The notes under the pieces: generated by a model | What the model was told of the DNA's origin: nothing | The model's database searches: none | What the model saw: the letters and a program-made list of their open reading frames with translations, nothing else | Shown here: in pieces, positions 10,660-21,563 of the stretch | Layout of the letters: each line of letters starts with the position of its first letter | How positions within the stretch are numbered: the first letter of the stretch is position 1 | Assembly: GCF_014529535.1 (NCBI RefSeq) | Contig: NW_023503332.1 | Coordinates: 62,001 to 126,000 of the forward strand | Source of the DNA: Bradysia coprophila | Taxonomy: Eukaryota > Arthropoda > Insecta > Diptera > Sciaridae | Reading direction: 5' to 3' | DNA length: 64,000 bases | Position numbers and translations under genes: made by a program

Positions 10660-11830
10660 GTTCGACAAAATAAAAATAATTAAAAATTCTTAAATTCAGT
10701 AAGAAAAGTACAACTCCCACAATCGATAAGAAAAATAATGAAATTAACTGAAATAGAAATAATTAAAAATTCTTAAATTCAGTAAGAAAAGTACAAATCC
10801 CACAATCGATAGGAAAAATAATGAAATTAATTCAAATCGGACAAGTATCCGTTTACGTTTCGAAGTTCGACAAAATAGAAATAATTAAAAATTCTTAAAT
10901 TAGGAAAAATAATGAAATTAATTCAAATCGGACACGTATCCGTTTACGTTTCGAAGTTCGACAAAATAGAAATAATTAAAAATTCTTAAATTAGGAAAAA
11001 TAATGAAATTAATTCAAATCGGACACGTATCCGTTTACGTTTCGAAGTTCGACAAAATAGAAATAATTAAAAATTCTTAAATTCAGTAAGAAAAGTACAA
11101 ATCCCACAATCGATAGGAAAAATAATGAAATTAATTCAAATCGGACAAGTATCCGTTTACGTTTCGAAGTTCGACAAAATAGAAATAATTAAAAATTCTT
11201 AAATTAGGAAAAATAATGAAATTAATTCAAATCGGACACGTATCCGTTTACGTTTCGAAGTTCGACAAAATAGAAATAATTAAAAATTCTTAAATTAGGA
11301 AAAATAATGAAATTAATTCAAATCGGACACGTATCCGTTTACGTTTCGAAGTTCGACAAAATAGAAATAATTAAAAATTCTTAAATTCAGTAAGAAAAGT
11401 ACAAATCCCACAATCGATAGGAAAAATAATGAAATTAATTCAAATGGGACAAGTATATCCGTTTACGTTTCGAAGTTCGACAAAATAGAAATAATTAAAA
11501 ATTCTTAAATTAGGAAAAATAATGAAATTAATTCAAATCGGACACGTATCCGTTTACGTTTCGAAGTTCGACAAAATAGAAATAATTAAAAATTCTTAAA
11601 TTAGGAAAAATAATGAAATTAATTCAAATCGGACACGTATCCGTTTACGTTTCGAAGTTCGACAAAATAGAAATAATTAAAAATTCTTAAATTCAGTAAG
11701 AAAAGTACAAATCCCACAATCGATAGGAAAAATAATGAAATTAATTCAAATGGGACAAGTATATCCGTTTACGTTTCGAAGTTCGACAAAATAGAAATAA
11801 TTAAAAATTCTTACATTCGGCAAGAAAAGT
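10660..11830. repeat. Higher-order tandem array, about 305-bp period
   Basis: Two related units alternate. Unit A (about 124 bp) contains ATTCAGTAAGAAAAGTAC; unit B (about 90 bp) lacks that insert. They run A-B-B with a repeat distance of 304-306 bp: A inserts start at about 10777, 11081, 11385 and 11691. Every unit carries a CGTATCCGTTTACGTTTCGA-type core. The array starts a few bases upstream of the transposase start codon. A lone related piece lies near 12345-12385. Confidence 0.88.
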
Positions 11831-13093
11831 ATTTTTTTTTTTAAATCGGCCAGATTAGTTGGCTTTGAAAAATTACGGTGATAATAGAACCAGCTATCGC
11901 AACGATCTAAGTAAGAATGCTTTGTTTGTATGCGAAACACATGCAATCAAAACTTGAATTTGTTTGCAAAAGCCAATGCTAATGCGATGATTTTGATTTT
12001 AATTTACGTATGGAACAAAACTCAACCACACAGCGATCTCGCATAATCACACAAAACGCACCCATACATGCAAAACAGTATTCAGTGGGTGCTGAAGTCA
12101 GTGCTACTGTGATGCTTTTTATTTAATTTTTAATTTTTCGTATAGAGTTAAATAAAAATCAATCACATAACGATCTCACATAATCATGCAACGAACGCTA
12201 TTCACTATCAGTTATCAGTTATCAGAATGTTTGATGATGTAGATTCTCTGCCGTTACATCTAAGGCTCGAAATGTTTACATTTTTTTAAAGTATAAGAAG
12301 CGGTAGTGATTAAATCCGGTATTTACCGACAGCGACGACAACATTTTTCGTTTATGTTTTGAAGTTCGACAGAATAAAAATAATTGATGGAAACATTATA
12401 TGCTGAGTATTATCCCAATTTAAATAGCGCTTCTACAATGCTTGACATTAGTATTTTTTTCAAGAGTATTTAAGATGCGGAATTGCTTATTTCTTTTATC
12501 TAAAGTTAGTTCTTTATGATCAAGCTTTAAAAAACGAAAATGATGGATGTTGTTATAGTAAATTACCATGTTATGGGTATGGACCTTCAACATTGGTTTC
12601 ACTAATTTTGACAGGACCCACAGTGCTTGCTAAGCATGTTCACTAAGAAATATCATCAGTAGATGATCAAATTCTCAAATAATCGATATACTTGATTGTT
12701 TCTCTTCGTCGACAGAACATTCGATTGATATTGATTTGCGGGAAATATCGATAATCGATTGTCGGCGAATAATCGATATTTTATTAATCGATTGATTTAT
12801 CGAACATGCCTAATTGCTTGTCAATTTTAATGAAAAATATTCTAAGATGTAGTGATGTTGCAGTGTAGTATGAATAATTATTTTTAAATAATTTTATTAA
12901 GTATGGGTCCTGTCGTAACTATTACCTCGCCCTACTCGTATTATCGTTCCCGTAGTATCTTTGTGTTTCAATTATAAAAAACATCGTGGGAGTGTACTTA
13001 ATACAACTATTTAAAAAAAATTCTGCAAGACATTTGAATATTTCCCATTAAATTGCGAAGTCTAAGACCCACGGAAACTGATGAAGCAAAATA
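11831..13093. other. AT-rich spacer without a gene
   Basis: No gene seen. Notable only for several ATCGAT/AATCGAT clusters at about 12680-12800 and a diverged piece of the upstream array near 12350. Confidence 0.45.
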
Positions 13094-13451
13094 GGCCTGT
13101 TCATTTTACAGGAAGAGTCTAGAATTCATCTGGAATGGAGTTTATCTGGTTCGGAAGGCTAAAATATTGGACCCTTATTTTTTAGAATTTAAAAAAATAG
13201 TTTAGATGTGAAAGCTAGGCATTTGTACAAATGTACGAATGCATTGGTTAGAAGAGTAAAAAAGATATACACCACCATTCTCCTCTCTTCTAACCAACGC
13301 TTTCGCACATTTGAACAAATGCCTAACTTCCCACATTTAAACTATTTTTTTTTAAATTCTAAAACAATACATGTCCAATATTTTAGCCTTCAAGACCAGA
13401 TAAACTCCATTACAGATGAATTTTAGACTCTTCCTGTAAAATGAACAGTCC
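13094..13451. mobile_element. MITE with long inverted arms, TA target duplication
   Basis: The left end GGCCTGTTCATTTTACAGGA is mirrored by the right end TCCTGTAAAATGAACAGTCC. The inverted match continues imperfectly for about 150 bp, leaving a small loop near 13270. TA dinucleotides flank both ends (13092-13093 and 13452-13453), as in Tc1/mariner-type insertions. It does not encode a transposase. Confidence 0.8.
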
Positions 13452-13453
13452 TA

Positions 13454-14233
13454 ATGCACAACTAATCTCTTCCCAGTTCATTACAACTTTCTATCCATCG
13501 TCTATTTTAGTCCAAGATGGCGACTGGCTGCCATTTTGTTGGGGAAATGAAGTTGATATTACTACCCTACGGTCATCTGTATCTTTCAAACCAAAAAAAA
13601 AGAAGAAAATATCGATCGAAAATTACTTGAATATCGGAGGAAAACGCAACGTTCACTGTACGGCTTAGTAGCTCATTTTTCACTCTCTCCGTGGACCGTC
13701 ACTCCCAATGTAATGATACAATTTTGACAAACTTTTTTTGTTTGAACGGTGTGGTCTATAGCTTTTATAATTCATTCAGAATGCTGCGTAAAACCTGCAA
13801 AGTTTCATAGACGTATGTGAAAACCGTTACCAGCGACACCGAAATCATATTTTTCCATAACTTTCTTTCGCTTATTTGGCATCTTTGGGTAACCACAAAA
13901 AGTTTTCTCTACTCACTGAGTAGTACTCAGTGACTCCAGCTCAGCGGTTACAAAGGACGAAAAGTGAGCCTATCAAACCGTACCGAGTTACAGCACTTTA
14001 CCTTTGTACGAAATATTCTCTAAGTGCAGCTTTGACTATTTAGATCTCAGCTATCAATCTACGTAATTCTACTGAAAAACACATCAGGATCAATGTGAAT
14101 TTTTGTGTAATTACAATTTATGCTATCTACATACATTTTCAATAAAATTCATCAACAATTTTTCGGGCGACAATTCGTAAGATTACTTGGTTCACTCTTT
14201 TCTTGCTGGTCTGTTCCTGAACATTTGCCACTT
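13454..14233. other. Intergenic, degenerate repeat
   Basis: No gene seen. The part around 13510-13690 (containing CCATTTTGTT and ACGTTCACTGTACGGC-like motifs) resembles a segment near 52385-52545, so it is probably a decayed dispersed repeat. Confidence 0.45.
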
Positions 14234-15892
14234 TGCGACGCAGATTTTTTTGGTAAAATTTTGGTTGTTTCCAGTCAAATTTTTTTTGGTAAAAATTATT
14301 TGGCAGATGATGAGAAAAACTAAGCCAGCTTGTTTGAACTAAAATTGGGTGTAAAATTTAATTTTTGCGTAACGAAACTGAAAGCGTCAACTCTAGCGAT
14401 ATCATTCATTTTAGAAATTGTACTTCAGAGACTGCGTCACACTTTTCTCGAAGAGATTTTTGTTGGGATATCAGTCGTTTTAGAAGTTTTAGAACACTGC
14501 TTTTTATAACAGTTTATAACAGAAATTCGGAAATTTGGCGAAATTTGAAAATTTGACAAAATTCGAAAATTTGACGAAATTCGAAAATTTGACGAAAATC
14601 GAAAATTTGACGAAAATCAAAAATTTGACGAAAAACAAAAATTTGACGAAATTTGAAAAAATTTGACGAAATTCGAAAATTTGACGAAATTCGAAAATTT
14701 GACGAAAATCGAAAATTTGACGAAAATCGAAAATTTGACAAAATTCGAAAATTTGACAAAATTCGAAAATTTGACGAAATTTGACGAAAATTCGAAAATT
14801 TGACGAAAATTGAAAATTTGACGAAAATTGAAAATTTGACGAAATTCGAAAATTTGTCGAAATTCGACGAAAATCGAAAATTTGACGAAAATCGAAAATT
14901 TGACGAAGAAAGTAATTCTCTATCTGCCACCATTCAAGAAATATCTCTAAAACCCCAATTGACCCACCCATTTCCAACTTTCGACATTTTTCACAAATGC
15001 CCTTCTTTTCTACTCGTAAAACTCTGAGACTTTGCCGAAGAAAGTAACTCTCTATCTGCCACCATTCAAGAAATACCTCTAAAAACATAATTGACCCACC
15101 CATTTCCAACTTTCGACATTTTTCACATATGCCCCTCTGTTCTACTCGTAAAACTCTGAGACTTTGCCGAAGAAAGTAATTCTCTATCTCTCACAACCCA
15201 AAAAAATATTAGTCCTTTCATCCTACGCTCGAGTAGCTCAAAATTTGGTCACTCTAATCACTCTAGCTCAAACGAATCTGCCCCGATTTTTTTAATTATT
15301 TTTTGTTCGAATCGTGTTACGAATACCTTTCATTTGATGGGTCGCACGCCCCTGTAGGTTTCAATGCAGCTAAGCTACAGCCGAAAACGCGTTCCCGACC
15401 CTCGAAAACCACACTCAGAAACCACTTCGAGGCCAATAAAACAAAATTCTGGTTTTTCCTGGGGTAATGGCGTATCACATTTTCATTTTTATGCCCACCC
15501 TGAGGTTCCTGCAAAATTTCATGGAGATTGGCTGACTAGTTTCCGAGATCGACCGTCGATAGATAGACAGATAGACAGATAGATAGAAACATACAGTTGA
15601 AAGATTTTGATTGTTTGGAAAACGTTAATTTGGTGAATTTTCTATCAAAATGACCAACTTCAAAACGATGTATCTCCGGCAATTTTAAAGTTACATAGTC
15701 GAGTGATAGCTCGTTTTGCTCGTATTTGAAGCGCGAATAAGATAGTATAGGATTTGTGGTGATACAGGCCAAAGGAAAGAAACTTAAATTCTCGCCTATA
15801 TATAGTTGCCGCGTCTCAAAAAATTTTCTTCGTTCTTTTTTTGGAAGTTAGACTGCGTCAAGTCCTCCGCTATCGCTCCGGACATGATGCAC
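14218..15892. repeat. Composite dispersed repeat, copy 1
   Basis: This block contains repeat X (14234-14469, inverted), an 18-bp array (14526-14911) and about 1 kb of further sequence. It is matched in inverted order by 61437-62830. The match breaks just after CCGGACATGATG on the right, which suggests a real boundary near 15892. The interior includes a TAGATAGACAGATAGACAG stretch. There is no plausible protein: long Phe/Arg/Gln-rich open frames come from the array. Confidence 0.75.
14526..14911. repeat. 18-bp tandem array, AAATTTGACGAAAATCGA type
   Basis: Roughly twenty units of about 18 bp that vary mainly between GAAATTC and GAAAATC forms. The corresponding array in the inverted copy (about 62290-62495) is about half as long, so unit number has changed since the copies separated. 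Confidence 0.88.
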
Positions 15893-16471
15893 TTTCATAT
15901 ACTCATGGTGGGTACGAGATTCAGTATACCGACGTGTACTTTTATATACAAGAATCAACGTATGACCGGATGACTTTTGTATACTTATTTCTGCTCAGGA
16001 TGTTAATCATCTCCCTGTGTATGAATATGAACAATGAGGACTCGATAAAATTAGAATGCAAATTTTTTTTGTGAAGTTAAACGGATTGTGCAATTTACCG
16101 ATCTTCAGTGTCATCGTCGTTACTTCCACAGTCAGAATCACAATTGTCAACGTCTAATTAGAGCAGACCAAGCAATTGCCATGGATAAAATTAGAATTCG
16201 GAGAACATTCTGAAAAATTGGAGTTAGACAGAGATTCCATAGCTCCCATGCAAAAATGAAATTTGAAAAAGGTAAAAAGATACGGTAGAAATGGGTTGCG
16301 GCAACTCAGCACATTTATTACAGCGGCAGGTTTGACAACAACACTAAAGGGAACGCACTAATCTGTCAAACAGCATACACACATTACGAGTCTTGAGAGG
16401 ATTGAGAGTTCAAACGCTTAGTTTTGTGTTTGTTTTTATAAGCCAAAAATTGGATTTTACTTGTTGTCGAC
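15893..16471. other. Upstream region of the homeodomain-zinc finger gene
   Basis: No coding sequence recognised. It should include the promoter and 5' leader of the gene starting at 16472; no core promoter motif stands out. Confidence 0.4.
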
Positions 16472-18432
16472 ATGGAAGTGGTCAACGTTAAGAATGTTAT
16501 CATCAAATATATTCCGGAACATATTGTTGTCGAAACGTACCGTCTGTCCAACCGTTCGCAAACAACGGACGCTGCCCTGCAACGAACAAGCACCAAAAAT
16601 AAATCGAATCAAGATCACCACAATTGCAACAGTAACGAAGCACTGGACGAAATCTACTACATATCAATGGACGAGAGTCTCGATCCGGACAGTGATGCTG
16701 AGATCGATTATGAAGCTGACAGTTCAACGAAGGATTTCACGGAAGAGGAGTATTTGGAAGACGATGTGCAGGAATTGTTCATTGAAAGTGGCCAAGACAT
16801 TGACGATGCAGAATTCGTCGAATTGGAATCGCAGGAGACGTTTGATTACAAGAAGAATGGTTCGACGCAAGTGTTAAAGGACTGGTTTTTCGATCATTTA
16901 CATGTAAACATGCATATTCCCGCGAGAGAGTTGTTCCTTTGATCTATAAAATGTTTGTCGTTTTTCAGAATCCGTATCCTTCCGAGCAGAAAAAGGAAGC
17001 ATTTTGTATATTGCTGAACAAGACACTTCTTCAGGTAGCTATTGACTCAGCCAACCAGTCGTCGTCTTTTTACGATAATTTGCGGCTCACTAAAAGTTAC
17101 GAAGCTGTAAAGGTATCGTGATAGAAGTGGCTGGCGGAGGCTGTGTTAGCCTTACTACACTGCTACAATGATCTTCTCCGTCCATATCCACAGATAAACA
17201 ATTGGTTCATCAACATGAGAAGGCGGAACAAAGACAAAATTGTGCAGGCCAAATCAGAGAAACCAGATTTCGAAGACGGAACCACGCACGACATAAAATT
17301 GGAAGTGGATACGGCAGACACACCAGCGTCCGTTTTGTACGACTCGTTGCAGTCCCAAGATGATTCTCGAACCGAGCAACGGGTCAATACGTTGCCGAAA
17401 AGAAAACGAAATTCAACCGCCAATTCACAGTCGCCGGCCATTTGTGACATTTGCGGGAAACAGTTCACACATCGCCGAATGCTACAGAGTCACTTGAAGC
17501 GACATGATCCAAGCAAATGGGACAAATGTGAGATCTGCAATAAAAGTTTTCCGGATGGTCTGAAGCGGCATATGCGCACACATTCCGTAAGTGATTGCTT
17601 CTTTAAGCAAAGCAACAGATTGAAAGAACACATGCGCATTGCGCCCTCAAAAATCCATGCATGAAAATGTGTTGTGGACTTTCATGCTGCGTTGCATCGT
17701 TGACTGTTTCGGTTCCACAAACTGTAGAATATAAATAGTCAAAATTACTTACAGGGCGAACGACCGTTTACATGTGACCAGTGTGGTGCTTCGTATACCC
17801 AATCATTTGCGCTGAAAATTCATAAAGCATCGCACGATGATTCCGGCAAACAATACTTTTGCGACATTTGCAGTAACGGCAAAGCGTACTACAATCGATT
17901 CAAATTCAAATACCATGTGCGCTCACATTTTGTGGTGAAAACGATGCGAACCTGTGAAATTTGCGGCTTCAAGACCAACAATCTAAAATCGCACATAATA
18001 ACACGCCACTCAACACTGCGACCGTTCAAATGCGACATATGCGGCGAAACATTCAAATTCAAAGCGGTTTACCGAACACATCTACTCATCCACTCAGAGT
18101 CGACACCGTTCTCTTGCGATCAATGCGACAAGACATTCAAAGCCGAATATTCACTGGTGCGCCACAAAGTGGTGCATTCCGAAGAGAAGAATTTCATTTG
18201 TCCCATTTGCAACAAAGCGTTTCTGCTGCAACGATATTTGAGTAAGCATATGCGAGGACATACCGGTACGCGGAAGCGGCACGCGTGTACTAAGTGTGAC
18301 AAAGACTATTCGAATGTGACGGATCGACGACGTCATATGGAGAGAGAGCACGGTATCATTGAAATTCCCAATCCAAAGTATGCGAACAATAAAATGAAAA
18401 AAAAGTCTGAAGTGCCTTGTAAGGATGATTGA
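16472..18432 (+). CDS. TALE homeodomain plus C2H2 zinc finger protein, 4 exons
   Basis: Exons 16472-16903, 16969-17034, 17194-17586 and 17755-18432 splice in frame at GT-AG sites into 522 residues. An acidic N-terminal region of about 125 residues comes first. Residues about 131-183 form a TALE-class homeodomain, assembled only after splicing: LKDWFFDHLH, NPYPSEQKKE and INNWFINMRRR come from three exons. It contains the PYP insertion and the WFIN recognition helix of Meis/TGIF proteins. From about residue 250 there are roughly nine C2H2 fingers. The second is two residues short and the fifth is also short (CEICGFKTNNLKSHIITRH). The exon 3-4 junction rebuilds the linker HSGERPF. Probably a nuclear DNA-binding regulator. 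I know no named fly gene with this combination. Confidence 0.85.
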
Positions 18433-19709
18433 TGTGTGGTTAAGTAAAGAAAAAAAAATATAAAAAAAGACTTTTTTTCGTGTCGTTACAATCAGTCAAA
18501 AACACTCAAAAGAGTAAAAGTGACGCAAGTCCCTGTGCATACTTCCAAAACAACTGATATCGCTGGAGGTGACGCATTCTGCGGTTGTACGCAAAACTGT
18601 AACAGCAAAAATTTGACCAAAGAAATGCTAGAAACAAAATTTTACCAAAAAAATTTTGCGTCACAAAGTGGAATTTTGAAAAATTTTAAAAAAATTAAAA
18701 ATTTAAAAAATTTTGAAAAATGTAAAAAATTTTGAAAGCTTAAAAAATTTTGAAAAATTTAAAAATTTAAAAAATACTAAATTTAGAAAAAAAATTGAGG
18801 CGAGCAGAGCTTACCAAATACCAAAAGCGAACAAATTTGTTCTACCATACCCATCCACACACACTTAAAGGTGTTCTTTTATGGAGCCTATATGGGAACT
18901 TCGAGGAGCCCTAGCTCCGAAACGAGGCCGGTTCCCCCCAAATTTTTTTTCTGGAATGTCTTAGAATGACGACTAGAATCTACTCCCAAAATTTCAACAA
19001 AATCTAAAGAAGACTTTAGAAGATAGGAAACACGGACGGACGGACTAACAAAGTAACGTAGGATTTTTTCATTTCGTTTAAAGTACTGAAATTGACCAAA
19101 ATGTATGGAAATGGGGCTTCTTGGAAGATTTTTTGCGTGGCCAAATTTTAAGCTGCAAGAACGTGTGATAGCTCGTTGAACTCGTACGGACGCCTAGTTT
19201 TTTTTAACGGTAATTTGGAGTCATTTGTCTTTGAATTGTAGTACTTCAGTATTTGCTGTATATATGGTTCTGCAGTCTACGACAAAATTTTTTTTTTGAA
19301 ATTTTTTCTAGTAATAGGACTTGCGTCACGGGCGCTATGCTAACGCACGCCCATGATTCAATGTCTACACCTCCGAAACTTGTTACATTGGTAGGACTTC
19401 TTATCTATCTAATTTGCTACTCTCATACTCGATAACTTGTAACTATCGGGGACTTTTGCAATTTGAAAGGTTATGTTCTTATCATTCGGGAGCGTACATA
19501 CCTGATTTTAAGTGGGAGTCCAATATATGGTGGCATCACAATAGACAATACTAAGGCGTTTAAACGGTGATGGCATCACAAAGCTTATAATTTTTCAACA
19601 CTAAAAAACTAAAAAATTTCCACTGAAAAGCACTCACATTCAAAGAAACGCATTTCAGTCGAAAAAACACATTTTCAAATTAACGATCGAATTTTTTTAA
19701 GAATTTCAT

Positions 19710-20063
19710 GTGACTTGTCTTCAATTTGACTTCTGTTCGCGACACTTTACGATTTTCTATAGAAAATCCTTTAAAAAATCTCCTCTCAGTTTTTGCCAGC
19801 ATTCCTACCACGAATATGTGGCTGTGCAAATTAATAAAGCCGTGTTCAGCCAAAACACCGTATCACAATGTTTACGTGCTTTAGAGAGCTTTCAAAGCTT
19901 TGATCTTGTTTTGGATTCCATCAGAAATGTGGAAGATTTCGCTGGAATACAAAAAAAGCTTAAAGCTCTTGAAAACTCTTTGAAAGCACAGCAGGGTCGT
20001 AGCTACAGGCAAACTTCAGTTGCTATTACAATCGCCACAATCGCAGTAGTCCTTATTACATAA
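19710..20063 (+). CDS. Hypothetical 117-codon frame with hydrophobic C-terminal tail
   Basis: I do not recognise this frame. Its second half is predicted helical (NVEDFAGIQKKLKALENSLK) and it ends in about sixteen hydrophobic residues, as a tail-anchored protein would. Length and composition are compatible with chance, and no splice partners were found. It could equally be a relic of a longer gene. Confidence 0.2.
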   Translation: MTCLQFDFCSRHFTIFYRKSFKKSPLSFCQHSYHEYVAVQINKAVFSQNTVSQCLRALESFQSFDLVLDSIRNVEDFAGIQKKLKALENSLKAQQGRSYRQTSVAITIATIAVVLIT

Positions 20064-20622
20064 ATTCAATTACGAAATTTATGGTAAAATTGTGAAATCA
20101 CATAATAGTCAATCACATAATATTGAATGTTATGGCGGAGATGTTAACTGGACTAGCGTCATGAATTGACTGATTAAAATGTATGATCTAGCTACTAGAT
20201 TGTTCGACATTTGATGGTCAACTATTGAAAGTTAACTATCACACCATTATGTGATTTCGCAATATTTCCACACATTGCGTAATTGAACATCTTCGTTGGG
20301 GCATACTGTTGGCCACTTTCAGATACTAATATTTGAGTTCTGATCGAAAAGGCTCACCCTCTATCACATATCAGACATACGTGAGAATGGTAGTTGGGCA
20401 GAGTGAATTCGATCGGGAATCTGAATGGAGTGATGTATGTCGTTGCGCGAGACGCTGTGACCTATAAATTTTTCAGTTCTGATCGAAAAGGCTCACCTTC
20501 TATCAATTTACCAGACTCAAATGATAATTGTAGATGGGCAGAGTCAATTAGATCGGGACCAAAAGTTTGCATAGTTTGAGTCGATTCAACAGTCCTTTCA
20601 AATTTTTTGAAAGTTACGACAC

Positions 20623-20676
20623 ACGGACAGACAGACGGACGGTCGGACGGACGGACGGACGGACGGACGGACGGAC
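20623..20676. repeat. GGAC simple repeat
   Basis: A tetranucleotide tract of GGAC/GACA units, cleanest at 20645-20676. Confidence 0.9.
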
Positions 20677-21563
20677 ATGGCTCAATCGTCTTATAATATC
20701 ATACTGATAATAATTGCCCACTACGATATAGGCCGTTTTCGATTATTTCACTTACTTACACGACGGTGGGCAAAACATAAAGACTCTCACGATTTACTTC
20801 GTATCGTGCGAGTCTAAAAGTAGACTTACAATAAGTATATGTGACATGTGACACAAGATGAAAAGTTTGTAATATACATGAAAAGCGAGGGGATTTTTCA
20901 TGAAATTTCGATCAGCTTGAGTTGTATAATTTTTTGAATGTCGCGTAACGTTTTTTTTTTATTTAAGACACAAGAATGCTGAAGCAACCATCCTGCAGTT
21001 GAAGAAACTGGTGAGATACTTCGTAATTTCAAATATCGACAATTTCTTATCGAGTAGTAAACTCATGTCCTGTAGCACAGTCATGTAAACTCTGGCCTGA
21101 AACACAGACACTAATTCGATGCGGTGATTGGAAAGCAAACCGTTTCTAAATTTACCAAATTAATTCAAAGTTTACCGCTGAAACAGTGAACGTCTCACCA
21201 CAACTTCACCACCACCAAAATACTAATACAACATGGCGTTTCTCAGCTGAGCGCAGCATAGCAGCAGCCATAATTTTTTTTGTTGTACATAGAAAAGTCG
21301 TCAAAGTGAAAGAATTTTTTTTTCCACAAAGGAAACAATACTAAAAAAACAAAAGTTTTTTTCTGTGAACACTCGTAGACTCATAGCCATGTTATTTTGT
21401 CAGTAAATTGATGTTTCTACGGTACTATTCGCTTCACAGATGTATACTGAAAAAAATTCCAAGAAACAATCAACTGATCAATTAAAAGAAATTCCTTCTG
21501 AGATTCAATGTAACATCATATGGATGTGGAAAAAGTATGATTCGACTTGGGTAATGTACACAA

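Larger units (their letters stand above)
18433..21563. other. Intergenic region with low-complexity and simple repeats
   Basis: Holds a low-complexity stretch (about 18640-18790), a related repeat fragment at 18560-18670, and two diverged copies of a segment with GTTCTGATCGAAAAGGCTCA near 20338 and 20478. It also holds a GGAC tract and the likely promoter and leader of the sol gene after about 21200. No confident gene. Confidence 0.45.

Noticed and set aside
12680-12800. Cluster of ATCGAT sites as a regulatory element
   Set aside because: The sequence is AT-rich and no gene is near; chance or decayed repeats are sufficient.
14526-14911. Regular short repeats that could suggest a CRISPR array
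   Set aside because: Units abut without unique spacers, and the genes around are spliced animal genes.
14504-15109. Long Phe/Arg/Gln-rich open frames on both strands
   Set aside because: They follow the 18-bp array; an 18-bp period keeps any frame open, and the inverted copy near 62.3 kb does the same.
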